DNA of 64,000 bases from Streptomyces caelestis (lineage in GTDB: Bacteria > Actinomycetota > Actinomycetes > Streptomycetales > Streptomycetaceae), in NCBI RefSeq assembly GCF_001279005.1, contig NZ_LGCN01000096.1, positions 1 to 64,000 on the forward strand, in the 5' to 3' direction. Positions within the stretch are counted from its first letter, which is position 1; each line of letters opens with the position of its first letter. Positions 46,956 to 55,075 of this stretch are shown piece by piece. Made by a program: the position numbers and the translations under genes. Below the pieces are notes generated by a model. That model did not search any database, had not been told where the DNA came from, and saw only the letters and a program-made list of their open reading frames with translations.

Positions 46956-48199
46956 CGAGGGGGCTCCCGTCGCCGAGCGTCGTCACGGAGATCGTCGAAG
47001 ACCGTCGTCAGTCGGGTCAACGCGCTTCGCACCTGCGGCAGTTCCAGGGGCGCGGGTGAGCTCAGGCCCTCCGCGCGCAGTGCGGCGGTGTCGCCCAGCA
47101 GGGGGGCGGTGGACAGCCGTACGCGCGGTGCTTCGAGATCGTCGCCGAAGCGGTGGCCACCCGGTGCGGGCATGCCGAGCCGGGTGGTGAGGAAGTCCTC
47201 CAGTTCCTGGGCGTCGCCGATGCCGTGCGCGTCGAGCGCGGGGGCCAGGGGGGTGAGGTCGACGTACAGGTGCCGGCCGCAGCAGGGCGGCCGGGCGAGG
47301 GCGCCCGCGGCGACGACGGCATGGTGCGCGGCGGCGGCCACGCGCGCGTGCAGGCGTACGCTGCCGGCGACGCGCGCGGTGACCGGTTCGGGCTCGGACA
47401 GCGCGTACGCCGCCGCGGCGGCGACGGGTGCGGCGACGCGCGCGTCGAGCGCGGTGAGCACGTCGAGCACGCGCGCGTGGAGCGCGTCGCCGTCCTCGCC
47501 CGCCGGGAAGCGGGCCACCGCCGCCGGCCAGCCCGGCGGGAGCAGGGCGCCGGCCAGGTCGGTGACGACGGTGACCCGGTCGGGCAGCATCTCGGCGGGG
47601 CTGAGCAGCACGGTGCCGTGCGGGTCGTGCAGGGTGTCGCGCCAGGTCTCGTCGCTGACCAGGTGGAGCCCTTCGGCGACGGCGGCCTCCAAGGTCTCGT
47701 GCAGCAGCTCGGGCGGGGTGACGCCGGCGGTGGGGTCGTCGGCGACGGAGAGCACCAGCAGGCGCGGGTCGCCGCCCTCGGCCCGCAGTCGGCGCACGGT
47801 CTCCAGCAGGGCGTACGGGTCGGGGACGCCACCGTTCTCGGCCGGGGTCGGCACCGGGAAGGCGGGGCGGCCGAGCAGGCGGGCGTAGGGGACCCACCAG
47901 GCGGCGCAGGGCCGGGGCACCAGGACGTCGCCGCCGAGGGCGGCGGTCAGCGCCACCAGCAGGGCGGGCGCGCCGGGGGCGACGGCCACCCGGTCGGGGG
48001 CGGCGGGCAGTCCGCGCCGGTCGCCGTAGCCGCAGGCCGCGTCCAGCAGGGCGGGCCCGCCGCCGACCGGTTCGGCGGCGGCGCGGGAGGCCGCGGCGGC
48101 GAGTACGGCGGACAGCTCGGGCAGGACGGGCAGCCCGTCCTCGGGGAGCACCGGCCCGAACCGGACGGGGCCGTGACCTTCCGGATCCGTCCGCCGCAT
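46952..48199 (-). CDS. Aminotransferase-like protein lacking the PLP lysine
   Basis: The 415-residue protein follows the fold-type-I aminotransferase plan (LLDAACGYGDRRGLPAAPDR, PCAAWWVPYARLLGRPAFPV, LLVLSVADDPTAGVTPPELL, LHLVSDETWRDTLHD). At the place of the Schiff-base lysine it reads VTDLAGALLPPGWPAAVARF, and there is no lysine anywhere in the protein. It therefore cannot bind PLP covalently in the normal way and is probably a pseudoenzyme. It overlaps the downstream hydrolase gene by 4 bp (ATGA), so the two products may work together. Confidence 0.8.
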   Translation of the reverse strand: MRRTDPEGHGPVRFGPVLPEDGLPVLPELSAVLAAAASRAAAEPVGGGPALLDAACGYGDRRGLPAAPDRVAVAPGAPALLVALTAALGGDVLVPRPCAAWWVPYARLLGRPAFPVPTPAENGGVPDPYALLETVRRLRAEGGDPRLLVLSVADDPTAGVTPPELLHETLEAAVAEGLHLVSDETWRDTLHDPHGTVLLSPAEMLPDRVTVVTDLAGALLPPGWPAAVARFPAGEDGDALHARVLDVLTALDARVAAPVAAAAAYALSEPEPVTARVAGSVRLHARVAAAAHHAVVAAGALARPPCCGRHLYVDLTPLAPALDAHGIGDAQELEDFLTTRLGMPAPGGHRFGDDLEAPRVRLSTAPLLGDTAALRAEGLSSPAPLELPQVRSALTRLTTVFDDLRDDARRREPPR

Positions 48200-48337
48200 C
48201 CCTACCTCCGCGCAGTCCCTGGTGCCGGTGCCGTGGCGCCCGCTCGTGCCCCGGACGACCTTCCTTGGGCCAGTCAGTACCCAGCGTGCCGCCTGCCATG
48301 GGCGCCGGGCCGGGCCGGGCCGCGCACGGCGCGGGCG

Positions 48338-48979
48338 TCAGCCGTCCGTGCGGGCGGTCCGGTCGCGGTGCACGCGGTGCGCGGCGGCGGCGCACGCGCC
48401 CGCGATCAGCAGACCGCCGGCGACCAGCGCGGGCACGGAATCGGTGAAGGCGCCGCCCCCGCCCGCGTGGACGCCCTGGTACGCGGGGGCACTGGCGCAG
48501 GGGGTGGCCTTCGACCCGGTGGGCTCGGGGGCGGGGGGCTTGTACGCGGTGGGTTCGGGCTTCGGCGCCTTCGGTCCGACGGCCCCGGGTTCGTCGGGGT
48601 CGCTTTCCTCGGGGTCCTCGGCATCCTCGAGGCCCTTGAGTTCCTCGGCATCCTCGGGCTCCTCGGGGGCGGGGATCCCCGCCTCGAGGCCCTCAAGGCC
48701 CTCGGGTCCCTCGGGATCCTCGGGACCGAGGCCGGCGTCGGATTCGGCGCCGGGCCCGTCCAGGGCCGTGCTCTTCGGTACGGCCGCCTCCGGCCCGCCC
48801 GGTTCCGGGGCGTCCGGTTCCCACCCGTGTTCCCCCGGTTCCGGGCAGGGCGCGTGGGAGGCGGCGCCCCAGGAGGCCCCGTCGTCCGGAACGGTGCCCG
48901 CGAACACGGCCGGCGCGAGCGCCACGAGGGCGGCGCCGGTGGCGGTGGCGAGGGACAGGGCACGGGCGGTGCGGCGCAT
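48338..48979 (-). CDS. Secreted or membrane-anchored acidic low-complexity protein
   Basis: The 213-residue protein has a signal peptide (MRRTARALSLATATGAALVA ... VFAG), a Pro/Glu/Gly-rich acidic middle with short repeats such as GPEGLEGLE and EEPEDAEELKGLEDAED, and a C-terminal helix (VPALVAGGLLIAGACAAAA) followed by a basic tail. The layout fits a cell-wall-spanning surface protein. ATG at 48979 follows GAAGGAGCCC. I do not recognise a family. It lies between the sigma-factor and aminotransferase-like genes. Confidence 0.7.
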   Translation of the reverse strand: MRRTARALSLATATGAALVALAPAVFAGTVPDDGASWGAASHAPCPEPGEHGWEPDAPEPGGPEAAVPKSTALDGPGAESDAGLGPEDPEGPEGLEGLEAGIPAPEEPEDAEELKGLEDAEDPEESDPDEPGAVGPKAPKPEPTAYKPPAPEPTGSKATPCASAPAYQGVHAGGGGAFTDSVPALVAGGLLIAGACAAAAHRVHRDRTARTDG

Positions 48980-49047
48980 GGTGCGGGCTCCTTCGAGCGA
49001 CGGCGGGGCACGGCGTGCGGTCACGCCCCACAGCCATCACAGCCCCG

Positions 49048-49914
49048 TCACCGCCGCGGCGCTCGCCGCCGGACACCATTGGCGGGACCGGGCTCGCCCG
49101 TGCGGGTGAGGGGCCGCTGCCTCTCGCCGTCGTCCCGCATGACCTGCTCCCGTACCCGCCCGCAGCAGCGGCTGATCAGGCGGGAGACGTGCATCTGCGA
49201 GATGCCCAGCTCCTCGGCGATGCTGCTCTGCGTCATGTCGCCGAAGAACCGCATGTAGAGGATGGCCCGCTCCCGCTCGGGCAGCGCGGCCAGCCGTTCC
49301 CTGACGGCCTCGCGGTCGACCACGGTGTCCAGTGCCGGGTCGGGCGCGCCGAGCGCGTCGCCCAGCGAGTAGCCGTCGTCGCTGCCGGGCAGCTCGGCGT
49401 CCAGGGACAGTGCGGTGAAGCTCTCCAGCGCCTCCTGCCCGGTCCGCACGTCCTCCTCGCTCAGATCGGCGTGCTCGGCGATCTCGGCCACGGTCGCCCG
49501 GCGGCCGGAGACGGTCTGGGACAGGTCCTGGGAGGCGTGCCGGACGCGGTTGCGCAGCTCCTGGACCCGGCGCGGTACGTGCAGGGTCCACATGTGGTCG
49601 CGGAAGTGCCGTTTGATCTCGCCGGTGACGGTCGGCACGGCGTAGCTCTCGAACGCGTTGCCGAGCTCGGGGTCGTACCGGTCGACGGCCTTGACCAGGC
49701 CGAGCGCGGCGACCTGGTACAGGTCGTCGAAGCTCTCGCCGCGGCTGCGGAAGCGTCCGGCGAGGCGGCCGGCCATGGGCAGCCAGGCCTCGACGATCTC
49801 GTCACGGAGCGCGTCCCGCTCCGGGCCCGGGGCCAGTGCGGCGAGCCTGCGAAAGGCGTCCGCGGTGTCGGGGGCGTCGTCGTGAGGGTGTTTCGCGCTC
49901 GCTCGGGTCGGCAT
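49048..49914 (-). CDS. RNA polymerase sigma factor, SigB/SigF family
   Basis: The 288-residue protein has region 2 (FDDLYQVAALGLVKAVDRYD, PELGNAFESYAVPTVTGEIK, RHFRDHMWTLHVPRRVQELR), region 3 and a region 4 helix-turn-helix (MTQSSIAEELGISQMHVSRL). It is a group 3 stress/differentiation sigma factor, several of which exist in each Streptomyces. By position it could be the sigK equivalent of S. coelicolor (memory, not tested). ATG at 49914 is used. No anti-sigma gene is adjacent, so control is probably in trans. Confidence 0.93.
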   Translation of the reverse strand: MPTRASAKHPHDDAPDTADAFRRLAALAPGPERDALRDEIVEAWLPMAGRLAGRFRSRGESFDDLYQVAALGLVKAVDRYDPELGNAFESYAVPTVTGEIKRHFRDHMWTLHVPRRVQELRNRVRHASQDLSQTVSGRRATVAEIAEHADLSEEDVRTGQEALESFTALSLDAELPGSDDGYSLGDALGAPDPALDTVVDREAVRERLAALPERERAILYMRFFGDMTQSSIAEELGISQMHVSRLISRCCGRVREQVMRDDGERQRPLTRTGEPGPANGVRRRAPRR

Positions 49915-50066
49915 GGTGCGTCGCAGCTCCCTCGGGGGGTGCTCGGGGACGGACGGTCACCGTGGCGAGCGCACCGGTCGTGGAGCGGGTACGCCCGCAG
50001 CGGCGCGACACCGCCTCCACGGACGTGCCTCCTGTCCGAAGCACTGGACCTGCGCCTGCCCCCGTC

Positions 50067-50207
50067 TCACCGTCCCAAACTCCCCAGCCGGGCTTCGGAC
50101 GGGTCGGCCTCGGGCGGTGCGGGTGGCAGCACGAAGTCCTCGTAGCGGCCCAGCATCAGGATCACGCCGAGCATGAGGGGCGGGATGAGCACGGCTAGCA
50201 CCGCCAT
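50067..50207 (-). CDS. 46-residue single-pass membrane protein
   Basis: A short frame encodes MAVLAVLIPPLMLGVILMLG followed by RYEDFVLPPAPPEADPSEAR and a short tail: one transmembrane helix and a Pro/acidic cytoplasmic end. ATG at 50207 has GGAAAGGAC upstream. Its codon pattern fits a real gene. It lies between the sigma factor and the DUF2795 gene. Function is unknown, and small proteins of this kind are often envelope-stress effectors (inference). Confidence 0.65.
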   Translation of the reverse strand: MAVLAVLIPPLMLGVILMLGRYEDFVLPPAPPEADPSEARLGSLGR

Positions 50208-50309
50208 GGCCTGTCCTTTCCGGGAGGCGCGTGGGGGGCGTGGGGGTGCGGGTCTCCCGCCTTCCGGCGGCCAAACACCGGGCCGCGACGATCCGGTGCA
50301 CGAACCCCT

Positions 50310-50334
50310 GTGTCGCCCTCCGCTCCTCGGGTAC
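50310..50334 (+). promoter_or_regulatory. SigB-type promoter before the DUF2795 gene
   Basis: GTGT at 50310-50313 and GGGTAC at 50329-50334 are separated by 15 bp, fitting the Streptomyces SigB-group consensus GNNT-N14-16-GGGTAC/T. The -10 ends 33 bp upstream of the ATG at 50368. The nearby sigma-factor gene makes this plausible. Confidence 0.5.
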
Positions 50335-50367
50335 GCGGTGCGGACCCCGAAGGATCTGGAGGGAGAC

Positions 50368-50760
50368 ATGCAGCGAGGCAGCGACCGGCTCAGCGTCCAC
50401 CGCGACGACGAGATGAAACACGAACTGCAGGGCCTGCTGCGGTCCGGGCACCCCACCCGCACCGAGGAGTGGCACGACCCGGAGCCGTTCGCCGACGACG
50501 ACCCCGAGGTCGCGCGCGGCCCGGTGACGCCGGGCCGCGGCCCGACGTCCCTGGAGTCGGTGCGGCTGGAACTGGCCAGGATCCTGGGCCGCGGGGCGTT
50601 CCCCGCGGGACCGCGCCAGCTGATGCGCGCCCTGGACCGGCGGTACGCGCCCGACGCGCTCATCGAGGCGCTGGAGCGGCTGCCCCACAAGGACCGCTAC
50701 GGCAGCGTCCAGGAACTGGCCGAGGCGCTGACCCGGTCCCGGCAGACGGAGACCGCGTAA
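50368..50760 (+). CDS. DUF2795-domain protein
   Basis: The 130-residue soluble protein has an acidic, charged first half (VHRDDEMKHELQGLLRSGHP) and a C-terminal DUF2795 region (ELARILGRGAFPAGPRQLMR, YAPDALIEALERLPHKDRYG). DUF2795 is a small helical domain of unknown function. ATG at 50368 follows GGAGGGAGAC. A SigB-type promoter lies upstream and a 38-bp palindrome follows, so it is probably a monocistronic stress gene. Confidence 0.85.
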   Translation: MQRGSDRLSVHRDDEMKHELQGLLRSGHPTRTEEWHDPEPFADDDPEVARGPVTPGRGPTSLESVRLELARILGRGAFPAGPRQLMRALDRRYAPDALIEALERLPHKDRYGSVQELAEALTRSRQTETA

Positions 50761-50765
50761 CCGGT

Positions 50766-50803
50766 CCGTCGGGGCGCCGCGGCCGGCCGCGGCGCCCCGA
50801 CGG
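50766..50803. terminator. 38-bp perfect palindrome
   Basis: Bases 50766-50784 (CCGTCGGGGCGCCGCGGCC) are followed immediately by their exact reverse complement at 50785-50803. It begins 6 bp past the DUF2795 stop and ends 27 bp before the CBS gene. It most likely terminates transcription, but it could also extrude as a cruciform. Confidence 0.7.
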
Positions 50804-50829
50804 CCGGGATCGGAGGGAGGGCCCCGGTC

Positions 50830-51255
50830 ATGGCCGAGTCCGTCAAGGACGTGATGACCCCGGGCGTGGTCGCCGTGCGCCCGGACGCCTCGATCGTCGA
50901 GGCGGCGCAGCTGATGCGCACCCAGGACATCGGCGACGTGGTGGTGGCCGACGGGCAGCGGGTCGTCGGCGTGCTCACCGACCGCGACATCACGGTCCGC
51001 GCGGTCGCCCGGGGCGCGGATCCGCTCGGGGTGAGCGTGGGATCGGTCTGTACGCCGGACCCGTTGACGCTCGCCCCGGACGATCCGGTGTCCTTCGCCG
51101 TCGCCCTGATGCGTGAGCACGCGATCCGCCGGATCCCGGTGGTCGAGGGCGGTCTGCCGGTCGGGCTGGTGAGCCTCGGCGACCTGGCCGAGGCGCGGGA
51201 CTCCGGCTCGGCACTGGCCGACATCAGCCGTGCACGACCGGACAGGAACAGTTGA
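50830..51255 (+). CDS. CBS-domain pair protein
   Basis: The 141-residue protein is two CBS motifs: VKDVMTPGVVAVRPDASIVE with GDVVVADGQRVVGVLTDRDI, then DPLTLAPDDPVSFAVALMRE with IRRIPVVEGGLPVGLVSLGD. Pairs of this kind bind AMP, ATP or SAM and sense energy state, and similar proteins are induced by stress or hypoxia in actinobacteria. ATG at 50830 follows GGAGGGAGGGCCCCGGTC. It is 21 bp upstream of the DJ-1/PfpI gene and likely co-transcribed with it. Confidence 0.93.
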   Translation: MAESVKDVMTPGVVAVRPDASIVEAAQLMRTQDIGDVVVADGQRVVGVLTDRDITVRAVARGADPLGVSVGSVCTPDPLTLAPDDPVSFAVALMREHAIRRIPVVEGGLPVGLVSLGDLAEARDSGSALADISRARPDRNS

Positions 51256-51276
51256 ACGAAAGGACGTAGAGGCATC

Positions 51277-51822
51277 ATGCGTATCGCATTCCTGACCGCG
51301 CCCGAGGGCGTGGAGCAGGTGGAACTGACCGAACCGTGGCAGGCGGCCGTGGACGCCGGTCACGAACCCGTGCTCGTGTCGACCAAGCCGGGGAAGATCC
51401 AGGCGTTCAATCACCTCGACAAGGCGGACACCTTCCCCGTGCAGGAGGTCGCCGGCGAGACGTCGGCGGACTCCTTCGACGGGCTGGTGCTGCCGGGCGG
51501 GGTGGCCAACCCCGACTTCCTGCGCATGGACGACAAGGCCGTCGCGTTCGTGCGGGACTTCTTCGCCCAGGGCCGGCCGGTCGCCGCGATCTGCCACGCC
51601 TCCTGGACCCTGATCGAGGCCGACGTGGTCCGCGACCGGGTGCTGACCAGCTGGCCCAGCCTGCGGACGGACCTCCGCAACGCCGGCGCCACCTGGGTCG
51701 ACGAGCAGGTGAAGGTGTGCGACCACGGGTCGAACAAGCTGGTCACCAGCCGCAAGCCGGACGATCTCAAGGCTTTCTGCGAGACCTACCTGGAGGTGTT
51801 CGAGGCGGAGACGGCCGCGTAG
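51277..51822 (+). CDS. DJ-1/PfpI-family protein (type 1 glutamine amidotransferase fold)
   Basis: The 181-residue protein has the PfpI/DJ-1 layout with DSFDGLVLPGGVANPDFLR, the nucleophile Cys in VAAICHASWTLIEADVV and CDHGSNKLVTSRKPDDLKAF. Relatives act as deglycases, chaperones or proteases and protect against carbonyl and oxidative stress. ATG at 51277 follows GAAAGGACGTAGAGGC. Its place after the CBS gene supports a stress role. Confidence 0.92.
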   Translation: MRIAFLTAPEGVEQVELTEPWQAAVDAGHEPVLVSTKPGKIQAFNHLDKADTFPVQEVAGETSADSFDGLVLPGGVANPDFLRMDDKAVAFVRDFFAQGRPVAAICHASWTLIEADVVRDRVLTSWPSLRTDLRNAGATWVDEQVKVCDHGSNKLVTSRKPDDLKAFCETYLEVFEAETAA

Positions 51823-51834
51823 GCCGAAGGCCGG

Positions 51835-52092
51835 TCAGGTGCCCGGGGTCGTGGGCGTCGCGGTGTCCGCGGCGCCCCGTTCCCGGGCGCCTTCGCGTGT
51901 GCGGCCGGGGGCCACCGGGCGGTTCGGATTGCGGCGCAGGTACTCGCCCTCCAGCTGCGCCATCCGCTCGTTGTGGGCGCGCAGCGCGCCGTTGGAGCCG
52001 TACAGCAGTGTGTCGTGGCGCGTGCGGTGGATGGTCTCCAGCTCCTTCATGAGCTGCTGGTCGTCCAGGCGGTCCGGCTCGACTCCGGTCAT
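51835..52092 (-). CDS. DUF6158-type small protein
   Basis: The 85-residue protein starts MTGVEPDRLDDQQLMKELET and continues HRTRHDTLLYGSNGALRAHN, a charged helical segment matching small actinobacterial proteins of the DUF6158 type. The tail is Arg/Pro/Thr-rich. ATG at 52092 has GGGGTG five bases upstream, and ATG at 52122 is possible. It is convergent with the DJ-1/PfpI gene (12 bp apart) and divergent from the Vms1-like gene. Function is unknown. Confidence 0.75.
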   Translation of the reverse strand: MTGVEPDRLDDQQLMKELETIHRTRHDTLLYGSNGALRAHNERMAQLEGEYLRRNPNRPVAPGRTREGARERGAADTATPTTPGT

Positions 52093-52183
52093 CGTGGCAC
52101 CCCGCTCGTCGTGTGCGTTCATGCGGCCCGGGTACCCGCCCGGCCGGCACAGCACCACCTCGAACGGCAACCGGGAGGGAGCC

Positions 52184-53296
52184 ATGGAACTCGCTTTCCT
52201 GCAACCACTCTACGAACGTCCCGGCCCCTGGGCCTCCGTCTACGTCGACACCTCCCGGCACACCGAGCACACCCCCCGGGAACGACGGCTGAAGGCCCAG
52301 GCACTGGCCGGTGAACTGGCCGACCAGGGGGCGGACGAGGCGACCTGCCGGGCGGTGCGCCACGCGCTGGAGGAGTTGCGGCACTCCAGCGAACCGCACG
52401 GCCGCGCGCTGTTCGCCCGGGACGGCGAGGTGGTGCTCGACCCGCCGCTGGCCCGGTCCCCGCAGCGCGACCGGGCCGAGTGGGCGCCGCTGCCCAGGGT
52501 CGCGCCGCTGCTGGAGCTGGCCGGCGAGGACCCGGTGTGCATCGTCGCCTACGTCGACCGCAGGGGCGCGGACTTCGAGCTGCGCAGCGCGCTCGGCCGG
52601 GACGACGTCGGCAGTGTGACCGGACGGCAGTGGCCGCTGCACCGGACCGGTTCCGTCGACTGGTCGGAGCGCCATTTCCAGCTGCGGGTGGAGAACACCT
52701 GGGAGCACAACGCCGCGGAGATCGCCGACGCGCTCGCCGTCTGCCACGAGGAGACCGGCGCCGACCTGCTGATCCTCGTCGGTGACGACCGTGAGCAGCG
52801 CTCCGTGCGGGAACGGCTGCCGCAGCGGCTGCACGACCTGGTGGTCGAGGCCTCGCACGGGGCCGGCAGCAGGCTGCTCGACGAGGACGTGGAGCGGATC
52901 CGCGCGGATCACGTCCAGGGCCGGGCCGCGGCGGAGCTGGAGCGGTTCCTCGCCGCCCGCAGCCCCGACGACGAGGGCCGCACGGGCGCCGTGGAGGGCG
53001 TGCCGGCGCTGGTCGAGGCCGCGCGCGAGCACCGGATCGACGAGCTGCTGATCCGGCCGGACTCGCCCGACGCGCACCGCGAGGTGTGGATCGGTGAGGA
53101 TCCGGACCAGCTGGCGGTGCGGCGTACGGACCTGAAGGTGCTCGGCGAGCAGAACTCCTGGTCGGCGCGGGCGGACGACGCGCTGATCCGGTCCGCGGTC
53201 GCGACGGACGCGCCCACGCTGTCGGTGGCCGCGGCCCCGGGTGCGCGGGACGACGCGCCGACCGGCGGACTGGGCGCGCTGCTGCGCTGGAAGTGA
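52184..53296 (+). CDS. Vms1/ANKZF1-related protein (bacterial release-factor-like, Rv2629 family)
   Basis: The 370-residue protein starts MELAFLQPLYERPGPWASVY followed by VDTSRHTE, and contains VCIVAYVDRRGADFELRSAL and LILVGDDREQRSVRERLPQR. This is the pattern of the baeRF/Rv2629 family related to eRF1 and Vms1. Family members are proposed to act in stalled-ribosome rescue or hibernation under stress. ATG at 52184 follows GGGAGGGAGCC. Only 15 bp separate it from the convergent ABC-F gene. Confidence 0.82.
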   Translation: MELAFLQPLYERPGPWASVYVDTSRHTEHTPRERRLKAQALAGELADQGADEATCRAVRHALEELRHSSEPHGRALFARDGEVVLDPPLARSPQRDRAEWAPLPRVAPLLELAGEDPVCIVAYVDRRGADFELRSALGRDDVGSVTGRQWPLHRTGSVDWSERHFQLRVENTWEHNAAEIADALAVCHEETGADLLILVGDDREQRSVRERLPQRLHDLVVEASHGAGSRLLDEDVERIRADHVQGRAAAELERFLAARSPDDEGRTGAVEGVPALVEAAREHRIDELLIRPDSPDAHREVWIGEDPDQLAVRRTDLKVLGEQNSWSARADDALIRSAVATDAPTLSVAAAPGARDDAPTGGLGALLRWK

Positions 53297-53311
53297 CCCG
53301 CGGGACGCCTC

Positions 53312-54931
53312 CTAGCGCACTCGTTCCACCCGGCGTTCGTCCCAGACCGGTTCGGGGGTCTCCCTGACGCGGCCGTCGCTGCCGAAGACCAGGAAGCGGT
53401 CGAAGGAGCGGGCGAACCAGCGGTCGTGGGTGACGGCGAGGACCGTGCCCTCGAAGCTCTCCAGGCCTTCCTGGAGGGCTTCGGCCGATTCCAGGTCGAG
53501 GTTGTCGGTGGGCTCGTCGAGGAGCAGGGCCGTGACGCCCTGGAGTTCCAGGAGCAGGATCTGGAAGCGGGCCTGCTGGCCGCCGGAGAGGCGCTCGAAG
53601 GTCTGCTCGGCCTGCTGGGTCAGTTCGTACCGGCGCAGGCGTGACATGGCGGCGCCCCGGTCCTGGGAGTGTTCGGCCCACAGGATGTCCAGGAGGGTGC
53701 GGCCCAGCAGTTCGGGGTGGGCGTGGGTCTGCGCGAAGTGTCCGGGCAGCACGCGCGCGCCGAGTCGCCAGTTCCCGGTGTGGGCCACGTCGTCGCCGGC
53801 GAGCAGGCGCAGGAAGTGGGACTTGCCGGAGCCGTTGGAGCCGAGCACCGCGACCCGTTCGCCGTAGAAGACCTCCAGGTCGAAGGGTTTCATCAGGCCG
53901 GTGAGTTCGAGCCGCTCACAGGTGACGGCGCGCATCCCGGTGCGGCCCCCCTTGAGGCGCATCCTGATGTCCTGCTCGCGCGGGGGCTCCGGCGGCGGTC
54001 CCGCCTCCTCGAACTTGCGCAGCCTGGTCTGGGCGGCGCGGTAGCGGGACGCCATGTCCGGGCTGTTCTCGGCTGCCTGGCGCAGCGTCAGGACCAGCTT
54101 CCTCAGCTGGGCGTGCTTCTCGTCCCAGCGGCGGCGCAGTTCCTCGAAGCGGGCGAAGCGTTCCCGCCGGGCCTGGTGGAAGGTGGCGAAGCCGCTGCCG
54201 TGCACCCATGCGTCGGCGCCCGCGGGGCCCGGTTCCAGGGAGACGATCTTCTGGGCGGCGCGGGCGAGGAGTTCGCGGTCGTGGGAGACGAAGAGGACGG
54301 TCTTGCGGGTCTCGGCGAGCCGTTCCTCCAGCCAGCGCTTGCCGGGTACGTCGAGGTAGTTGTCCGGCTCGTCGAGCAGCAGCACCTCGTCGGTGCCGCG
54401 CAGCAGCGCCTCGAGGACCAGGCGCTTCTGTTCGCCCCCGGAGAGGGTGCGGACCTCGCGCCACTGCGCCTTCTCGTACGGCACGCCCAGCGCGGCCGTG
54501 GTGCAGATGTCCCACAGCGTCTCGGCCTCGTACCCGCGCGCCTCGGCCCAGTCTGCGAGGGCCTGCGCGTACGCCAGCTGGGCGGCCTCGTCGTCGACCG
54601 TCATGATCGCGTGTTCGGCGGCGTCGACGGCACGGGCGGCCTCGCGGATCCTGGGCTGCGCCACGGAGACCAGCAGGTCGCGCACGGTCGTGGCGTCCCG
54701 TACGGAGCCGACGAACTGGCGCATCACGCCGAGGCCGCCGGTGACGGTGACGGAGCCGCCGTGCGGCTTCAGCTCGCCGGAGAGGAGGCGCAACAGGGTC
54801 GTCTTGCCCGCGCCGTTGGGCCCGACGAGGGCCACGACGGCCCCCTCCCCCACCCGGAAGGAGACATCGCCCAGCAGCGCCCTCCCGTCGGGGAGGTGGT
54901 ACTCGAGGTGCGCGGCTTCCAGATGACCCAT
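53312..54931 (-). CDS. ABC-F family ATPase
   Basis: The 539-residue protein has two soluble ATPase domains, with P-loops VALVGPNGAGKTTLLRLLSG and VAVLGSNGSGKSHFLRLLAG, signatures LSGGEQKRLVLEALL and LSGGQQARFQILLLELQ, and Walker B LLLDEPDNYLD and LLLDEPTDNLD, joined by a charged linker (ERFARFEELRRRWDEKHAQL). No transmembrane segment is present, so it acts on the ribosome and not as a transporter. Catalytic Glu is present in both sites. ATG at 54931 is used. It may be a housekeeping translation factor or a resistance-type protein. Confidence 0.92.
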   Translation of the reverse strand: MGHLEAAHLEYHLPDGRALLGDVSFRVGEGAVVALVGPNGAGKTTLLRLLSGELKPHGGSVTVTGGLGVMRQFVGSVRDATTVRDLLVSVAQPRIREAARAVDAAEHAIMTVDDEAAQLAYAQALADWAEARGYEAETLWDICTTAALGVPYEKAQWREVRTLSGGEQKRLVLEALLRGTDEVLLLDEPDNYLDVPGKRWLEERLAETRKTVLFVSHDRELLARAAQKIVSLEPGPAGADAWVHGSGFATFHQARRERFARFEELRRRWDEKHAQLRKLVLTLRQAAENSPDMASRYRAAQTRLRKFEEAGPPPEPPREQDIRMRLKGGRTGMRAVTCERLELTGLMKPFDLEVFYGERVAVLGSNGSGKSHFLRLLAGDDVAHTGNWRLGARVLPGHFAQTHAHPELLGRTLLDILWAEHSQDRGAAMSRLRRYELTQQAEQTFERLSGGQQARFQILLLELQGVTALLLDEPTDNLDLESAEALQEGLESFEGTVLAVTHDRWFARSFDRFLVFGSDGRVRETPEPVWDERRVERVR

Positions 54932-55075
54932 GACGGGAATTGTGCGGGGTCGCCGGCGCGGGCGGCAAACGGTTTTCGACAGGGGCGTACCAGAATGTGA
55001 AACGCATATCTCACCATACGGCCGGCGGGCGTAGCGTGAGTGCCCTCCTACGAGAGTGGAAGGGGTGGGTTCGTC

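Noticed and set aside
53312..54931. Calling the ABC-F protein an antibiotic-resistance determinant
   Set aside because: ABC-F families include housekeeping translation factors, and no antibiotic cluster or attenuator is seen nearby.
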